This document shows positions 33,831 through 42,508 of a DNA stretch of 64,000 bases, piece by piece. Each line of letters starts with the position of its first letter. The first letter of the stretch is position 1. The notes beneath the pieces are model-generated. The model saw nothing but the letters and a program-made list of their open reading frames with translations, made no database searches and was not told the origin of the DNA. The position numbers and the translations under genes are program-made. The stretch covers positions 496,001-560,000 of the forward strand of contig NZ_JALPRS010000001.1 of assembly GCF_023630255.1 (NCBI RefSeq), in the 5' to 3' direction. Source of the stretch: Pontibacter deserti (lineage in GTDB: Bacteria > Bacteroidota > Bacteroidia > Cytophagales > Hymenobacteraceae).

Positions 33831-36533
33831 ATGAGAGTAGGAATAATTTTCGGTGGGCCGTCGCGTGAGCGCGAGATCTCGTTTGCAGGTGGCCGTACGG
33901 TTTACGATAACTTAGATAAAGCCCTTTTTGAAGCTGTTCCGGTGTTTGTGGACAGCCTGGGCAACTTTATACTTTTAGACTGGCATTTTATCTATAAAGG
34001 TACGATCCGTGACTTTTACCCGCCTGTTGATTCACTTCCTGAAAGTGAGCACGGCCTGCAGGTGTACCTGGAGTCGCTGGGTGATCTGAGCATTGAAGAG
34101 CAGGATAAGATCATAGCCAAAGCTGGTAAGCGTCTACAGCCAAACGAATTCAAGAACCATTTTGATTTTGCTTTCCTGGCGCTGCACGGCCCGTACGGCG
34201 AAGATGGCTCTATTCAGGGCTTGCTGGAGTGGTATCATATTCCTTATTCCGGTTCTGGTATACTTCCGTCGGCGATAGGTATAGATAAGGTGACGCAGAA
34301 GGAAATGCTGAAACAGCATGGCTTCCCGACACCTGATTACCGCATCATCAACTATAGCCAATGGTCTGAAAAGCAGAACCGACCACAGATATTTGAAAAA
34401 CTGGTAGCTGACCTTGGCTTACCATTGGTGTTAAAAGCGCCGCACCAGGGTTCATCTATCGGGGTTTCTATAATTAAAGAGCAGGATTTTGCTGCTTTTG
34501 AGGCGGGTGTAGAACGCAGCTTCTTTACCAAAACTATCTACAAAGCACAGTGGCTGGCGATGGGCGAGGAGAAACAGCTGATGAGCATCAAGCAACTGGT
34601 GGATATCCGTGAAGGTATCGGGATGCCGGTGCAGTTGGAGAACGGAACTATAGTTTACCACCCCGAAGAACTGTTCAACCATATCAATAAAACATTTACT
34701 TCTTCTGCCACCGACAGCATCACGCTTACGAACATTGAACATGAGCAGCAGGTGTTGGTAGAATCGTTTATACGAGGTAAGGAGTTTTCTTGCATTGTGG
34801 TGCAGGATGAGCAGGGTGAGCCAATCGCGTTGCCTCCAACCGAGATCGTGAAGGGCAGTGAAGTATTCGACTACCGTTCGAAATACCTGCCTGGACTGAG
34901 CCGTAAAATTACACCAATTAACCTGCCAACAGAGCAGATCCAAAGTATAAGACAAGCTACCAGCCGACTGTTCACAGCCTTCGGATTTAACGTGTATGCG
35001 CGTCTGGATGGCTTTATTACAGATAACGGTGAGATTTTCCTGAACGACCCGAACACAACGTCAGGAATGTTGCCGTCGTCGTTCTTCTTCCATCAGGCCG
35101 CTGAAATTGGGCTTAACCCTTCCCAGTTCCTGACCTATATTATCCGCACTTCTGTTTCTGAAAGGCTGAAGTCTGGCAAGGATACCGTGAAGCTGACAAA
35201 GCTGCTGGCTGAGCTGGATAAAAGTATAAAAGAAGAGCAGGCGCACCGTCATGATAAAATTCGAGTGGGTGTGATCATGGGTGGTTACTCTTCGGAGCGC
35301 CATATTTCGGTGGAGAGTGGCCGTAATATTTACGAAAAGCTTTCTTCATCTGTAAAGTATGAGCCGGTTCCGGTTTTCCTGACTGGCAGCAACGAAGAGC
35401 ATCGTTTGTATACTATCCCAATCAATATCATGCTGAAGGATAATGCAGACGACATTAAAGAGAAGGTTTTATACTTCGAGAATGGTGGCAAGCCGCACCC
35501 GGTGCTAGCCCAAATTGCAGAAGAGGCAGAAAGTATAACCCGCAAGTATACCGGCAGCACGCTACAGGAGCCACAGCGCATTAGTTACAGCCAATTGAAG
35601 AACCTGGTTGATGCTGTGTTCATTGCGTTGCATGGTCGTCCGGGTGAAGATGGTGCTTTGCAGACGGAGCTGGAGAAACTATACATTCCGTACAACGGTT
35701 CCGGTATCCGCTCGTCGCAGATAACTATAAACAAGTACGAAACCAACGAGATACTTGCCAGGCACGGGGTACCGGTAGCGCACCATAGAATGGCATGGAA
35801 AGAAGATTGGCTAAAGGATAAAGAAGCATTTTTCCAGAGCTTAGAAGCTGAATTTAAATATCCGTTCATTGCCAAGCCAGCCGACGATGGTTGCAGCTCT
35901 GCTGTTAAGAAGATTAAGAACCGCGCTGAACTGGAAGCCTTTACGACATTGATCTTCCGTGAAATGGAGGAGCTGGATACAGAATGTGCACGCACCTTGT
36001 CGCTAGGTTTTAAAGAGGAGTTTCCTAACAAGCAGGGCTTTTTGGTAGAAACACTGATCTCCAGAAACGGCGCAAAGCACTTCCTGGAAATTACCGGTGG
36101 TTTGCTTACAACACATGCTCCGGATGGCAGCGTGAACTACGAAGTGTTTGAAGCATCGGAAGCGCTGGCTGAGGGAGAAGTACTTAGTTTAGAAGAGAAG
36201 TTCCTGGCTGGTGAGGGGCAGAACATTACGCCTGCGCGTTATGCTGCTGATCCAGAGCGCCGCCAGAAAATATCAGACCAGGTAAAGGAAGACCTGAAGC
36301 GTGTGGCCCAGATCCTGAACATTGAAGGTTATGCCCGAATAGATGCCTTTGTGCGTGTGCTGGAAAACGATGAAGTGGAGACAATCATCATAGAAGTAAA
36401 CTCGCTGCCAGGCATGACGCCGGCAACCTGTATCTTCCACCAGACTGCCATCAACGGCTATAAACCTTACGACTTCATCGACCGCATCCTGACCTACGGC
36501 GTGGAGCGCACCAGAATGAAAGCAACAGTATAG
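33831..36533 (+). CDS. Tandem D-alanine-D-alanine ligase (two fused modules)
   Basis: At 900 residues this is twice the normal Ddl length. Module 1 (about 1-465) opens RVGIIFGGPSREREISF and shows FAFLALHGPYGEDGSIQG, APHQGSSIGVS and LNDPNTTSGMLPSSFF. Module 2 (about 478-900) opens RVGVIMGGYSSERHIS and shows FIALHGRPGEDGALQT, PADDGCSSAVKK and IIEVNSLPGMTPAT. Both keep the serine/glutamate entry loop. Only module 2 has the canonical EVN metal pair; module 1 has DPN. Only module 1 keeps a normal GSSIG loop. So each module may lack part of the active site, or each may work alone. Ddl makes the D-Ala-D-Ala end of peptidoglycan. A PASTA gene follows. Confidence 0.9.
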   Translation: MRVGIIFGGPSREREISFAGGRTVYDNLDKALFEAVPVFVDSLGNFILLDWHFIYKGTIRDFYPPVDSLPESEHGLQVYLESLGDLSIEEQDKIIAKAGKRLQPNEFKNHFDFAFLALHGPYGEDGSIQGLLEWYHIPYSGSGILPSAIGIDKVTQKEMLKQHGFPTPDYRIINYSQWSEKQNRPQIFEKLVADLGLPLVLKAPHQGSSIGVSIIKEQDFAAFEAGVERSFFTKTIYKAQWLAMGEEKQLMSIKQLVDIREGIGMPVQLENGTIVYHPEELFNHINKTFTSSATDSITLTNIEHEQQVLVESFIRGKEFSCIVVQDEQGEPIALPPTEIVKGSEVFDYRSKYLPGLSRKITPINLPTEQIQSIRQATSRLFTAFGFNVYARLDGFITDNGEIFLNDPNTTSGMLPSSFFFHQAAEIGLNPSQFLTYIIRTSVSERLKSGKDTVKLTKLLAELDKSIKEEQAHRHDKIRVGVIMGGYSSERHISVESGRNIYEKLSSSVKYEPVPVFLTGSNEEHRLYTIPINIMLKDNADDIKEKVLYFENGGKPHPVLAQIAEEAESITRKYTGSTLQEPQRISYSQLKNLVDAVFIALHGRPGEDGALQTELEKLYIPYNGSGIRSSQITINKYETNEILARHGVPVAHHRMAWKEDWLKDKEAFFQSLEAEFKYPFIAKPADDGCSSAVKKIKNRAELEAFTTLIFREMEELDTECARTLSLGFKEEFPNKQGFLVETLISRNGAKHFLEITGGLLTTHAPDGSVNYEVFEASEALAEGEVLSLEEKFLAGEGQNITPARYAADPERRQKISDQVKEDLKRVAQILNIEGYARIDAFVRVLENDEVETIIIEVNSLPGMTPATCIFHQTAINGYKPYDFIDRILTYGVERTRMKATV

Positions 36534-36693
36534 TTAAAAGTTAAAAAGTTTATAAGTTAGAAAGTTGATTATAGTTAGAGAGTTTGGGAGTTAATGAGTT
36601 TAGGAAGTAGAAATCTTGCTAATTTCATAAATCACTGTTAATCTGTGGTTCAGACAATAAACAATTTAACAATCAACCATCAGCAATTAAAAT
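36534..36693. repeat. Short AGTTAGAAAGTT-type direct repeats
   Basis: 36534-36610 is made of reiterated AAGTTAGA/GTTAGAGAGTTTGGGAGTT units, the reverse-complement of the CTAACTCC text at 16020-16090. The remaining bases hold the start region of the PASTA gene. Confidence 0.55.
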
Positions 36694-37470
36694 ATGTTAA
36701 AAGCGAATTCGTTTGCCGATGTAGTTAAGCACTTGGCTATTATGGCGGCTATAGTAGGAGTACTGGTTATAGGCTTCTTCTATTTTTACCTGCCATCCAC
36801 TACCAATCATGGCGAGAGCGTGCCGGTGCCTAAAATTACAGGTATGTTGCTGCCCGATGCCGAAGCGTTTCTGGAAGAGCAAAATCTACTTTACTACATC
36901 AACGACTCCAGCTACAACTCCGACCGCAAGCCGTTTGAGATCCTGACCCAGGATCCAGCTCCGGGTGCCCAGGTAAAAGAAGGCCGCAAGATCTACATCT
37001 CGGTGAATATGAAAAACCCGCCGATGATCAAGATGCCGAAGCTGATTGATGGTTCTGTGAAGAATGCAGAGCTAATACTTAAGAGCTATGACCTGAAAGT
37101 AGGTAAAATAACGCCAGTACCAGACCTGCAGAAAAACGCCGTGTTAAAGCAGTTTGTAAATGGCAAAGAAGTAGCCCCGGGTGAGACCATAGCCAAAGGT
37201 TCTGTAGTAGACCTGCATGTGGGCGATGGACTAGGTAACACAGAGTTTGAAGTACCGGAAGTAGTAGGTATGCCAGTAGATGAAGCATCGGTTTTACTGG
37301 TAGGGCAGGGCCTTCAGATCGGTAACATACTTTACGTGCAAGGCAGCGGCGAGCCGGATGGTACTGTATTAAAACAGCGTCCGTTTGCAGAAGTAGGTGC
37401 CAAGATACGCGTTGGTGAACTGGTTGACCTTTGGGTAGCCGGTACCGAACCTGTCGAGACAATAGAGTAA
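36694..37470 (+). CDS. PASTA-domain membrane protein
   Basis: The 258-residue protein has one membrane helix near the N terminus (about 15-36, LAIMAAIVGVLVIGFFYFYL). Three PASTA repeats follow in the periplasm (about 45-108, 110-178 and 185-250), each built on V-P-x-(I/V)-x-G-x-x-x-x-(D/E)-A: VPKITGMLLPDAEAFL, MPKLIDGSVKNAELIL, VPEVVGMPVDEASVLL. PASTA domains bind muropeptides or the beta-lactam fold of penicillin-binding proteins. It lies 160 bases behind the double Ddl gene, so a joint cell-wall role is plausible. Confidence 0.92.
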   Translation: MLKANSFADVVKHLAIMAAIVGVLVIGFFYFYLPSTTNHGESVPVPKITGMLLPDAEAFLEEQNLLYYINDSSYNSDRKPFEILTQDPAPGAQVKEGRKIYISVNMKNPPMIKMPKLIDGSVKNAELILKSYDLKVGKITPVPDLQKNAVLKQFVNGKEVAPGETIAKGSVVDLHVGDGLGNTEFEVPEVVGMPVDEASVLLVGQGLQIGNILYVQGSGEPDGTVLKQRPFAEVGAKIRVGELVDLWVAGTEPVETIE

Positions 37471-37482
37471 ACAACTATAAAG

Positions 37483-37530
37483 TATAAAACAACAACGCCT
37501 GCCAGTAATGGCAGGCGTTGTTGTTTTATA
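37483..37530. terminator. Terminator with 21-bp perfect arms
   Basis: TATAAAACAACAACGCCTGCC repeats in exact reverse complement after a 6-base spacer. It is built like the terminator at 12611, with the same TATAAAACAA outer arm. Confidence 0.85.
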
Positions 37531-37629
37531 CTTTCGCAGGTTACACTAAAATTTGAAATTTGCGTACAGATTTCTCGTTTAAAGTATAAATGCCTAACTT
37601 CTTACGCATTATACTTAACGCCCGATTCT

Positions 37630-39444
37630 ATGAAAAAACTGTTACTGTTCGCTTTTATACTATGTTGTTTTAGTTTTACAACACTGGCCCAGGCTATACT
37701 TACCCCCTTAACATCTGAGCAGCGCAGCAACCAAAGTATAAACTATAGAAATGCGACATCAGTAGCAGCGGTTGGTCTCCCGTTTTTTGATGATTTTGCA
37801 ACAGTAACCAATAACCCAGACCCTTCGCGCTGGATCAACGGCGGCGTATACATCAACAACCGATTTGCTTCTGGGCCTATCACCAAAAATGTAGCTACGC
37901 TTGATGGCGTAAATGCAGTCGGGCAACCATACCTGGCAGGCGCTACAAGTCCGGGTCCTTCCGATACACTTACTTCACAGCCTGTAAGACTGGGTACATT
38001 TTCACCTGCTGATTCGGTATACCTGAGCTTTTACTGGCAATCCGGTGGGTTAGGCGATGTGCCCGACAGAACAGTAGAGAACACTTTTTACCTGGTGTTG
38101 GAATTTAAGGATAATACAGGTAACTGGCAGCAGGTATGGCGTCAGAACGCGACTGGCGAAGCTACTGATTTTGTGCAGGTGTTTGTAGGCTTAAAGGATG
38201 CCCGGTATTTCCATAACGAGTTTGAGTTCAGGTTCCGTAACATTGGGCGCAGAAGCGGACTGCTTGATATCTGGAACCTGGATTACATAGAGCTGAATCA
38301 GAACCGACGTAAAGGGCAAAATACGACCCGCGATATCGCTATCAGCCAAATGGTAACTCCCTTACTGGAAAACTACACAGCCATGCCGCTTCACCAGTTC
38401 CTGGAAGATCCGGCTGCTGCGCTAGCTGATTCTGTTTCTGCTACTGTAAATAACCTGGGTAATGTACCCGGTGCCATTAGCTGGCGCGGTTTTATTAAAA
38501 GGGAGAATGCCGCAACTGCCGATACTTTTTTAATTGAACAGGGCCTGATTCCTGCCAATGCACGACAATATAAGATAGCTGGAAAGCCAACTATAGCTAA
38601 CATCGCGCTCCCTGCAGAGAGCTTTACTTTAGTGCACGGCTTCAGATTAAATACCCAAGAGCAAAACCGTTTGCAGGCTGCCAACGATACTACTTTCAGA
38701 ACCACTACTTTTGCCGACTACTTTGCTTATGATGATGGCACTGCTGAAGCAGGTTTTGTTTATCCTGCTAATGGTAACACAACGCAAGTTGCTATGCGCT
38801 TCGAACTGGCTAAACCTGACCAGGTACGAGGCTTTAAAGTATACTTCCCGAGAATAGGCGAGAACCAGGAAGGAAGAACTATAACTGTGAAAGTATGGCA
38901 GGACAATGATGGCTTACCTGGCAAAGAGCTGCATCAGCAGAGCTTCGAGATAAAGTATACCGAAGGTGCCAATGAGTTTTATGAAGTTGAGCTTAGTAAA
39001 GTAGTACCGGTGCAGGGTATATTTTACCTAGGTTGGAGCCAGCCAGCTTCACAGTTCATTAATTTCGGCTTCGACAGAAACAGCAATGCCCCGGGCAGCA
39101 GGTTTTTATGGAACAGCCAGAGCAACTGGCATGCAGATACTTTTCTGGAAGGTGCTGTGATGATGCGTCCGCTGATGACAGGTGTAGCGCTTGGTTTAGA
39201 AGATGAAGACCCGGTGGCGGCTGCTATACAACTATACCCGAACCCAACTACAGGAGTGGTGCAGGTAAACGGGCTCTACAAAGCTGTCAGCGTTTTTGAT
39301 GTTACCGGTAGGCAAGTATACCAACAGCAACGCAATGCTCAGGTAAATAGCGTAGATTTGCGCCACCTGCCGGCAGGAATGTATACTTTCCGCATCGACA
39401 CAGGTAAATCAGTTATCACTAAAAAACTTATATTAACACTATGA
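37630..39444 (+). CDS. Secreted T9SS cargo protein of unknown function
   Basis: The 604-residue precursor has a signal peptide ending LAQA and a type A C-terminal sorting domain (about 530-604): AIQLYPNPTTGVVQVNG, SVFDVTGRQVYQQQ, and the closing GMYTFRIDTGKSVITKKLILTL. This directs export by the type IX secretion system. The middle is beta-rich, with no enzyme family recognised (a MAM/jelly-roll-like part near 60-210 is possible). The next gene, a cytosolic rhodanese, overlaps its stop by 4 bases, which is unusual for a secreted protein gene. Confidence 0.88.
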   Translation: MKKLLLFAFILCCFSFTTLAQAILTPLTSEQRSNQSINYRNATSVAAVGLPFFDDFATVTNNPDPSRWINGGVYINNRFASGPITKNVATLDGVNAVGQPYLAGATSPGPSDTLTSQPVRLGTFSPADSVYLSFYWQSGGLGDVPDRTVENTFYLVLEFKDNTGNWQQVWRQNATGEATDFVQVFVGLKDARYFHNEFEFRFRNIGRRSGLLDIWNLDYIELNQNRRKGQNTTRDIAISQMVTPLLENYTAMPLHQFLEDPAAALADSVSATVNNLGNVPGAISWRGFIKRENAATADTFLIEQGLIPANARQYKIAGKPTIANIALPAESFTLVHGFRLNTQEQNRLQAANDTTFRTTTFADYFAYDDGTAEAGFVYPANGNTTQVAMRFELAKPDQVRGFKVYFPRIGENQEGRTITVKVWQDNDGLPGKELHQQSFEIKYTEGANEFYEVELSKVVPVQGIFYLGWSQPASQFINFGFDRNSNAPGSRFLWNSQSNWHADTFLEGAVMMRPLMTGVALGLEDEDPVAAAIQLYPNPTTGVVQVNGLYKAVSVFDVTGRQVYQQQRNAQVNSVDLRHLPAGMYTFRIDTGKSVITKKLILTL

Positions 39445-39743
39445 TCACGACAGACATCACAGCAGAGGAACTGAAAGAGCGCTTAAATAAGGGCGAAACT
39501 CCGGTTATTATTGATGTACGCGAAGATTGGGAATTTCAGGAGAGCAACATTTCAGGAGCTCAAAACATACCACTTGGTACATTGCCACAGCGCGTAGAAG
39601 ACCTGGAAGACCTGAAAGAGGAAGAAGTAATTGTGCATTGCAAATCGGGTGCCCGCTCGGCTTCGGCAAAGGCATTTTTGCAACAACAGGGTTTTAAGAA
39701 TGTGCGTAACCTGCTGGGTGGCATACAAGGCTACAAAGGCTAA
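39441..39743 (+). CDS. Rhodanese-domain protein
   Basis: The 100-residue single-domain rhodanese has the opening GETPVIIDVREDWEFQ, GAQNIPLGTLPQR, and the active-site loop VIVHCKSGARSAS with catalytic cysteine. It moves sulfane sulfur, for example for tRNA thiolation or cyanide removal. Its ATG overlaps the stop of the T9SS gene (ATGA), so translation is probably coupled. A terminator follows 21 bases after its stop. Confidence 0.94.
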   Translation: MITTDITAEELKERLNKGETPVIIDVREDWEFQESNISGAQNIPLGTLPQRVEDLEDLKEEEVIVHCKSGARSASAKAFLQQQGFKNVRNLLGGIQGYKG

Positions 39744-39764
39744 GTATAACCTACTGTAAAGTAT

Positions 39765-39802
39765 AAAAGCCCGGGGCAACTATAGCTGTTCCGGGCTTTT
39801 TT
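39765..39802. terminator. Terminator of rhodanese gene (and of M50 protease)
   Basis: AAAAGCCCGG and CCGGGCTTTT pair in a 10-bp stem around an 18-base loop that contains the word ACTATAG. It lies between convergent genes. Confidence 0.8.
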
Positions 39803-39817
39803 GTCTAAAGTATAAAT

Positions 39818-41125
39818 CTACTCAATTACAAATGGTGTAGGACTGAAGCAAAGTATAAATATCACAAAAGCTAAAATTCCTAACACCTTTCTAAATGGGG
39901 TAAGTGGTTTTTCGTTCGGACAGCTGGGGTGAAAAAGGCCCATTACTCTGGAAAGCAATAAACTATAAACAATCCAGCCACTATAGCCATCTGCTTCAGG
40001 GTAGAACGCAGAAATAAGCACCTGCACCACAAGTATAACTACGGCAGCATATAGTGCAAACTTCAGCTTTGGAACAGCCGGCTGCAGCACAAATATCAGG
40101 TATAACATGTAGGTGGGCCACACCCAGATGTAACCAGCCCAGTCTGGTAAGGTAGTCGCTAAACTATATTGCAACATCAGCATAAAAAGCGCTGCCCCCA
40201 TACTATACCTTCTGTCATCCACTATTTTCCGGAAAGCCCAGTAAGTAAAAGGTACAAAGAACAGCATTAACTCTTCAGACCATAAGGGGGCATGATGCGG
40301 CGACACTACACCCAGACCGGCATAAAGTATAAAGAAGGAGAAAAAGATAGGGGAGAGCCTGTTAAACCGCTTATAGCCTATTAAACCATACAACACATGC
40401 CCGCCATCCAGCTGCCCGATTGGTAACAGGTTTAGCGCCGTAAAAAATAAGGCCAGGTAGCCAGCAAATAGTAGCGGGTAATGAATTATCTCATACGCGT
40501 TAGGTACCAATCCCGGATCTGTGGCAACATACTGCTCGAAGAACATAAACAGCAGGTTTTTGCCTAACGAGAAATTGCCAACGCCCTGCTCGTACACATG
40601 AGAGGCATAATCCAGTCCGTACTTCTTATACTCCGGGTGAATGGTGAAAATATGTTCCGGCGCGGGCAGGTGCGTAAACCCATACCATAACAGCGGAAGC
40701 GCAACTAAAAAACCGGCCAGGGGACCAGCTATTCCTATATCAAAAAACTGTTGCCGCGAGTAAATGCGACTCTTGATTCTTATAAAAGCACCCATGGTGC
40801 CGATAGCGGCTGTAATGCCAAACCACAGCGGAATATAAAAAGGTAATGTTACGCTGGTGTTATAGTGCCTGGCTGTAAAATAATGCCCAAACTCATGTAC
40901 TGTTAGCACCCCAATAAATGGTACAGAAAAGTATAAGCCAGCCCAGAATTCAGCCCACGTTATACTTCCGGTCCAGGTAAACTCTTCCGGGCCTAGGAAA
41001 AATAGTTTGCCGGTCATCCATTCGGCACCTGCAATAGTGGTGGTAATGCAGGTAACTATAAACAGCAACAGGTGCAGGCCATACTGCCGTTGCTCCTTAG
41101 GAGACCACATCCTTAAAGAACTCAT
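39818..41125 (-). CDS. Site-2 (M50) membrane metalloprotease
   Basis: The 435-residue protein has many membrane helices, the zinc-binding motif VHEFGHYFTARHY in one helix, and the second M50 motif LLPIGQLDGGHVLY. This is the arrangement of site-2 proteases that cut membrane-bound regulators. A PDZ domain is not seen, so it is the short class III/IV type. The substrate is unknown. Its start overlaps the HAD gene upstream by 29 bases on the same strand, so the two are translationally linked. Confidence 0.9.
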   Translation of the reverse strand: MSSLRMWSPKEQRQYGLHLLLFIVTCITTTIAGAEWMTGKLFFLGPEEFTWTGSITWAEFWAGLYFSVPFIGVLTVHEFGHYFTARHYNTSVTLPFYIPLWFGITAAIGTMGAFIRIKSRIYSRQQFFDIGIAGPLAGFLVALPLLWYGFTHLPAPEHIFTIHPEYKKYGLDYASHVYEQGVGNFSLGKNLLFMFFEQYVATDPGLVPNAYEIIHYPLLFAGYLALFFTALNLLPIGQLDGGHVLYGLIGYKRFNRLSPIFFSFFILYAGLGVVSPHHAPLWSEELMLFFVPFTYWAFRKIVDDRRYSMGAALFMLMLQYSLATTLPDWAGYIWVWPTYMLYLIFVLQPAVPKLKFALYAAVVILVVQVLISAFYPEADGYSGWIVYSLLLSRVMGLFHPSCPNEKPLTPFRKVLGILAFVIFILCFSPTPFVIE

Positions 41126-41750
41126 TTATAGTTAACGGCGGCTGCAGGTGCAGCGTATTTATGCCAAGGCTGTCGGCACTGTTAATGTGCTGGATGCTAT
41201 CGTCTATAAAAAGTGTTTCAGTCCTGTCTAGGTTATTCTCTGCCAGTATCTGCTCAAAAATAGCGGCATCAGGTTTACGTTTACCTACAAGGTGCGAATA
41301 GTAACTCTGTTCGAACAGCGAATCCAGGTTAGGAATGGTAAAGCTATGGGCTACTAGCTCGTTAAATTTCTTAAGGTGTATGGCGTTGGTGTTGCTCAGC
41401 AAGAAGATTCTATACTTTTTACCTAATTCCTGTAGCAGGTCTATGCGTTCCTGTGGTATATCCAGTAGCATAGCGTTCCAGGCAGCATCTATTTCTTCGT
41501 CGGTAGCTTCCAGGTTATACTCGCTGCGCAGGTTGTTGCGGAACTGCTCGCAGGTGCTGTTGCCTGTTTCGTAAAGGTCGAACAGCTGCGACTGCGCTTT
41601 TTGGGTAAACTCCATGGCACTGCCTGTTTTACTGTACTTTAGCAGCTCGCGTAAGCTTTTGTTGTAATCTATATTGATGATAACTCCGCCCAGGTCGAAG
41701 ATGATGTTTTTGATATTTTGTAAATCCACAGAAAATTTTTTGAGTTGCAT
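41097..41750 (-). CDS. HAD-family hydrolase (HAD-IA)
   Basis: From the ATG at 41750 (MQLKKFSVDLQ) the protein has motif I NIIFDLGGVIINID, motif II FLLSNTNAIH, and motif IV ETLFIDDSIQHINSADS. The FDLGGVI variant motif places it with phosphatases such as YihX (alpha-D-glucose-1-phosphate phosphatase type), although the substrate is not certain. The longer frame from 41804 adds a non-conserved tail. It overlaps the protease gene. Confidence 0.88.
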   Translation of the reverse strand: MQLKKFSVDLQNIKNIIFDLGGVIINIDYNKSLRELLKYSKTGSAMEFTQKAQSQLFDLYETGNSTCEQFRNNLRSEYNLEATDEEIDAAWNAMLLDIPQERIDLLQELGKKYRIFLLSNTNAIHLKKFNELVAHSFTIPNLDSLFEQSYYSHLVGKRKPDAAIFEQILAENNLDRTETLFIDDSIQHINSADSLGINTLHLQPPLTINEFFKDVVS

Positions 41751-41827
41751 TTGAAAATCTCGATACAAATATGTAGAATTGCACTCCCAAATCAAAGAAA
41801 GCACTTTAAGTGCAATCTTTCAGGGAC

Positions 41828-41901
41828 GGGCCTATAGCTCATTCGGTTAGAGCAACTGACTCATAATCAGTAGGTGGCTGGTTCGATTCCAGCTGGGCCC
41901 A
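41828..41901 (+). tRNA. tRNA-Met (anticodon CAT)
   Basis: Full cloverleaf on the plus strand: acceptor GGGCCTA / TGGGCCC, D-arm GCTC...GAGC, anticodon arm ACTGA-CTCATAA-TCAGT with anticodon CAT, T-arm GCTGG-TTCGATT-CCAGC. Discriminator A; CCA not encoded. It is not an initiator because the first acceptor pair is G-C. A tRNA-Ile2 with lysidine-modified CAT cannot be excluded from sequence alone. Confidence 0.92.
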
Positions 41902-41903
41902 CA

Positions 41904-41943
41904 CTAAAAAGCACTTCTGATATACTTCGGAAGTGCTTTTTAG
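41904..41943. terminator. Terminator after tRNA-Met
   Basis: CTAAAAAGCACTTC and its exact reverse complement form a 14-bp stem with a 12-base loop, directly after the tRNA. Confidence 0.8.
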
Positions 41944-42049
41944 TTTTTAGGCAGTTCAGAACTAAGCCCATCTTGAGTTTAATTTCTCAGATTTATACTT
42001 TAAGAAAAACAAACAGGTTTAACTATAAAGTAGGAAAAGATTTATCCTT

Positions 42050-42433
42050 CTATTTAAACTGTGCAAGCCATTCCAGAGCACTGTTTTTATCAGTAAACAT
42101 GCGTGTTGGATTCACAGGCTTATTAACAATTATGTAAAAATTAGCCATCATTTTTATAACTGTAGAGTTGGTAAGTATGGCATTGGCTATAATTCCTTCG
42201 TTGCCTTCATTGGCGAAGTAATCCCGGGCTTCTTTAGAAAAGTTTTTTATACTTATTGCGTCTACCAGGCAGGGATAATCTTTATTCCCGGTAAATTCTT
42301 TGCGGGAATTCACACAGGCTTCGGCTACTCCAAGGTCCAGATTCTCAATTTCTTTATAATAGAAGTGGAGGATGCCATCTTTGATAAACATCTTTACATA
42401 GGGTGTTTCTTCTGTTTGTATGCCCTCTTCCAA
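42050..42433 (-). CDS. SpoIIAA/STAS-like protein of unknown function
   Basis: The 127-residue cytosolic protein has an alternating alpha/beta plan like SpoIIAA-type proteins: MFIKDGILHFYYKEIENLDLGVAEACVNSR, FTGNKDYPCLVDAISI, then KMMANFYIIVNKPVNPTRMFTDKNSALEWL. From memory it fits a Bacteroidota-specific SpoIIAA-like family (DUF7793 type). It is divergent from the oxoamine synthase gene by 75 bases, so it probably shares the regulatory region with that unit. Function is not known. Confidence 0.55.
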   Translation of the reverse strand: MEEGIQTEETPYVKMFIKDGILHFYYKEIENLDLGVAEACVNSRKEFTGNKDYPCLVDAISIKNFSKEARDYFANEGNEGIIANAILTNSTVIKMMANFYIIVNKPVNPTRMFTDKNSALEWLAQFK

Positions 42434-42508
42434 ATTCTTTATTTAAAGTGAGATGTATTTTGTTATATTCTTGTTGAGCCACTTGAAGTAACAAGTATAC
42501 TAAAATTT

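Noticed and set aside
41828..41901. tRNA-Ile2 (CAT) instead of tRNA-Met
   Set aside because: The sequence fits either, but the general shape is closer to elongator tRNA-Met. I could not confirm identity elements for TilS, so I kept Met with a note.
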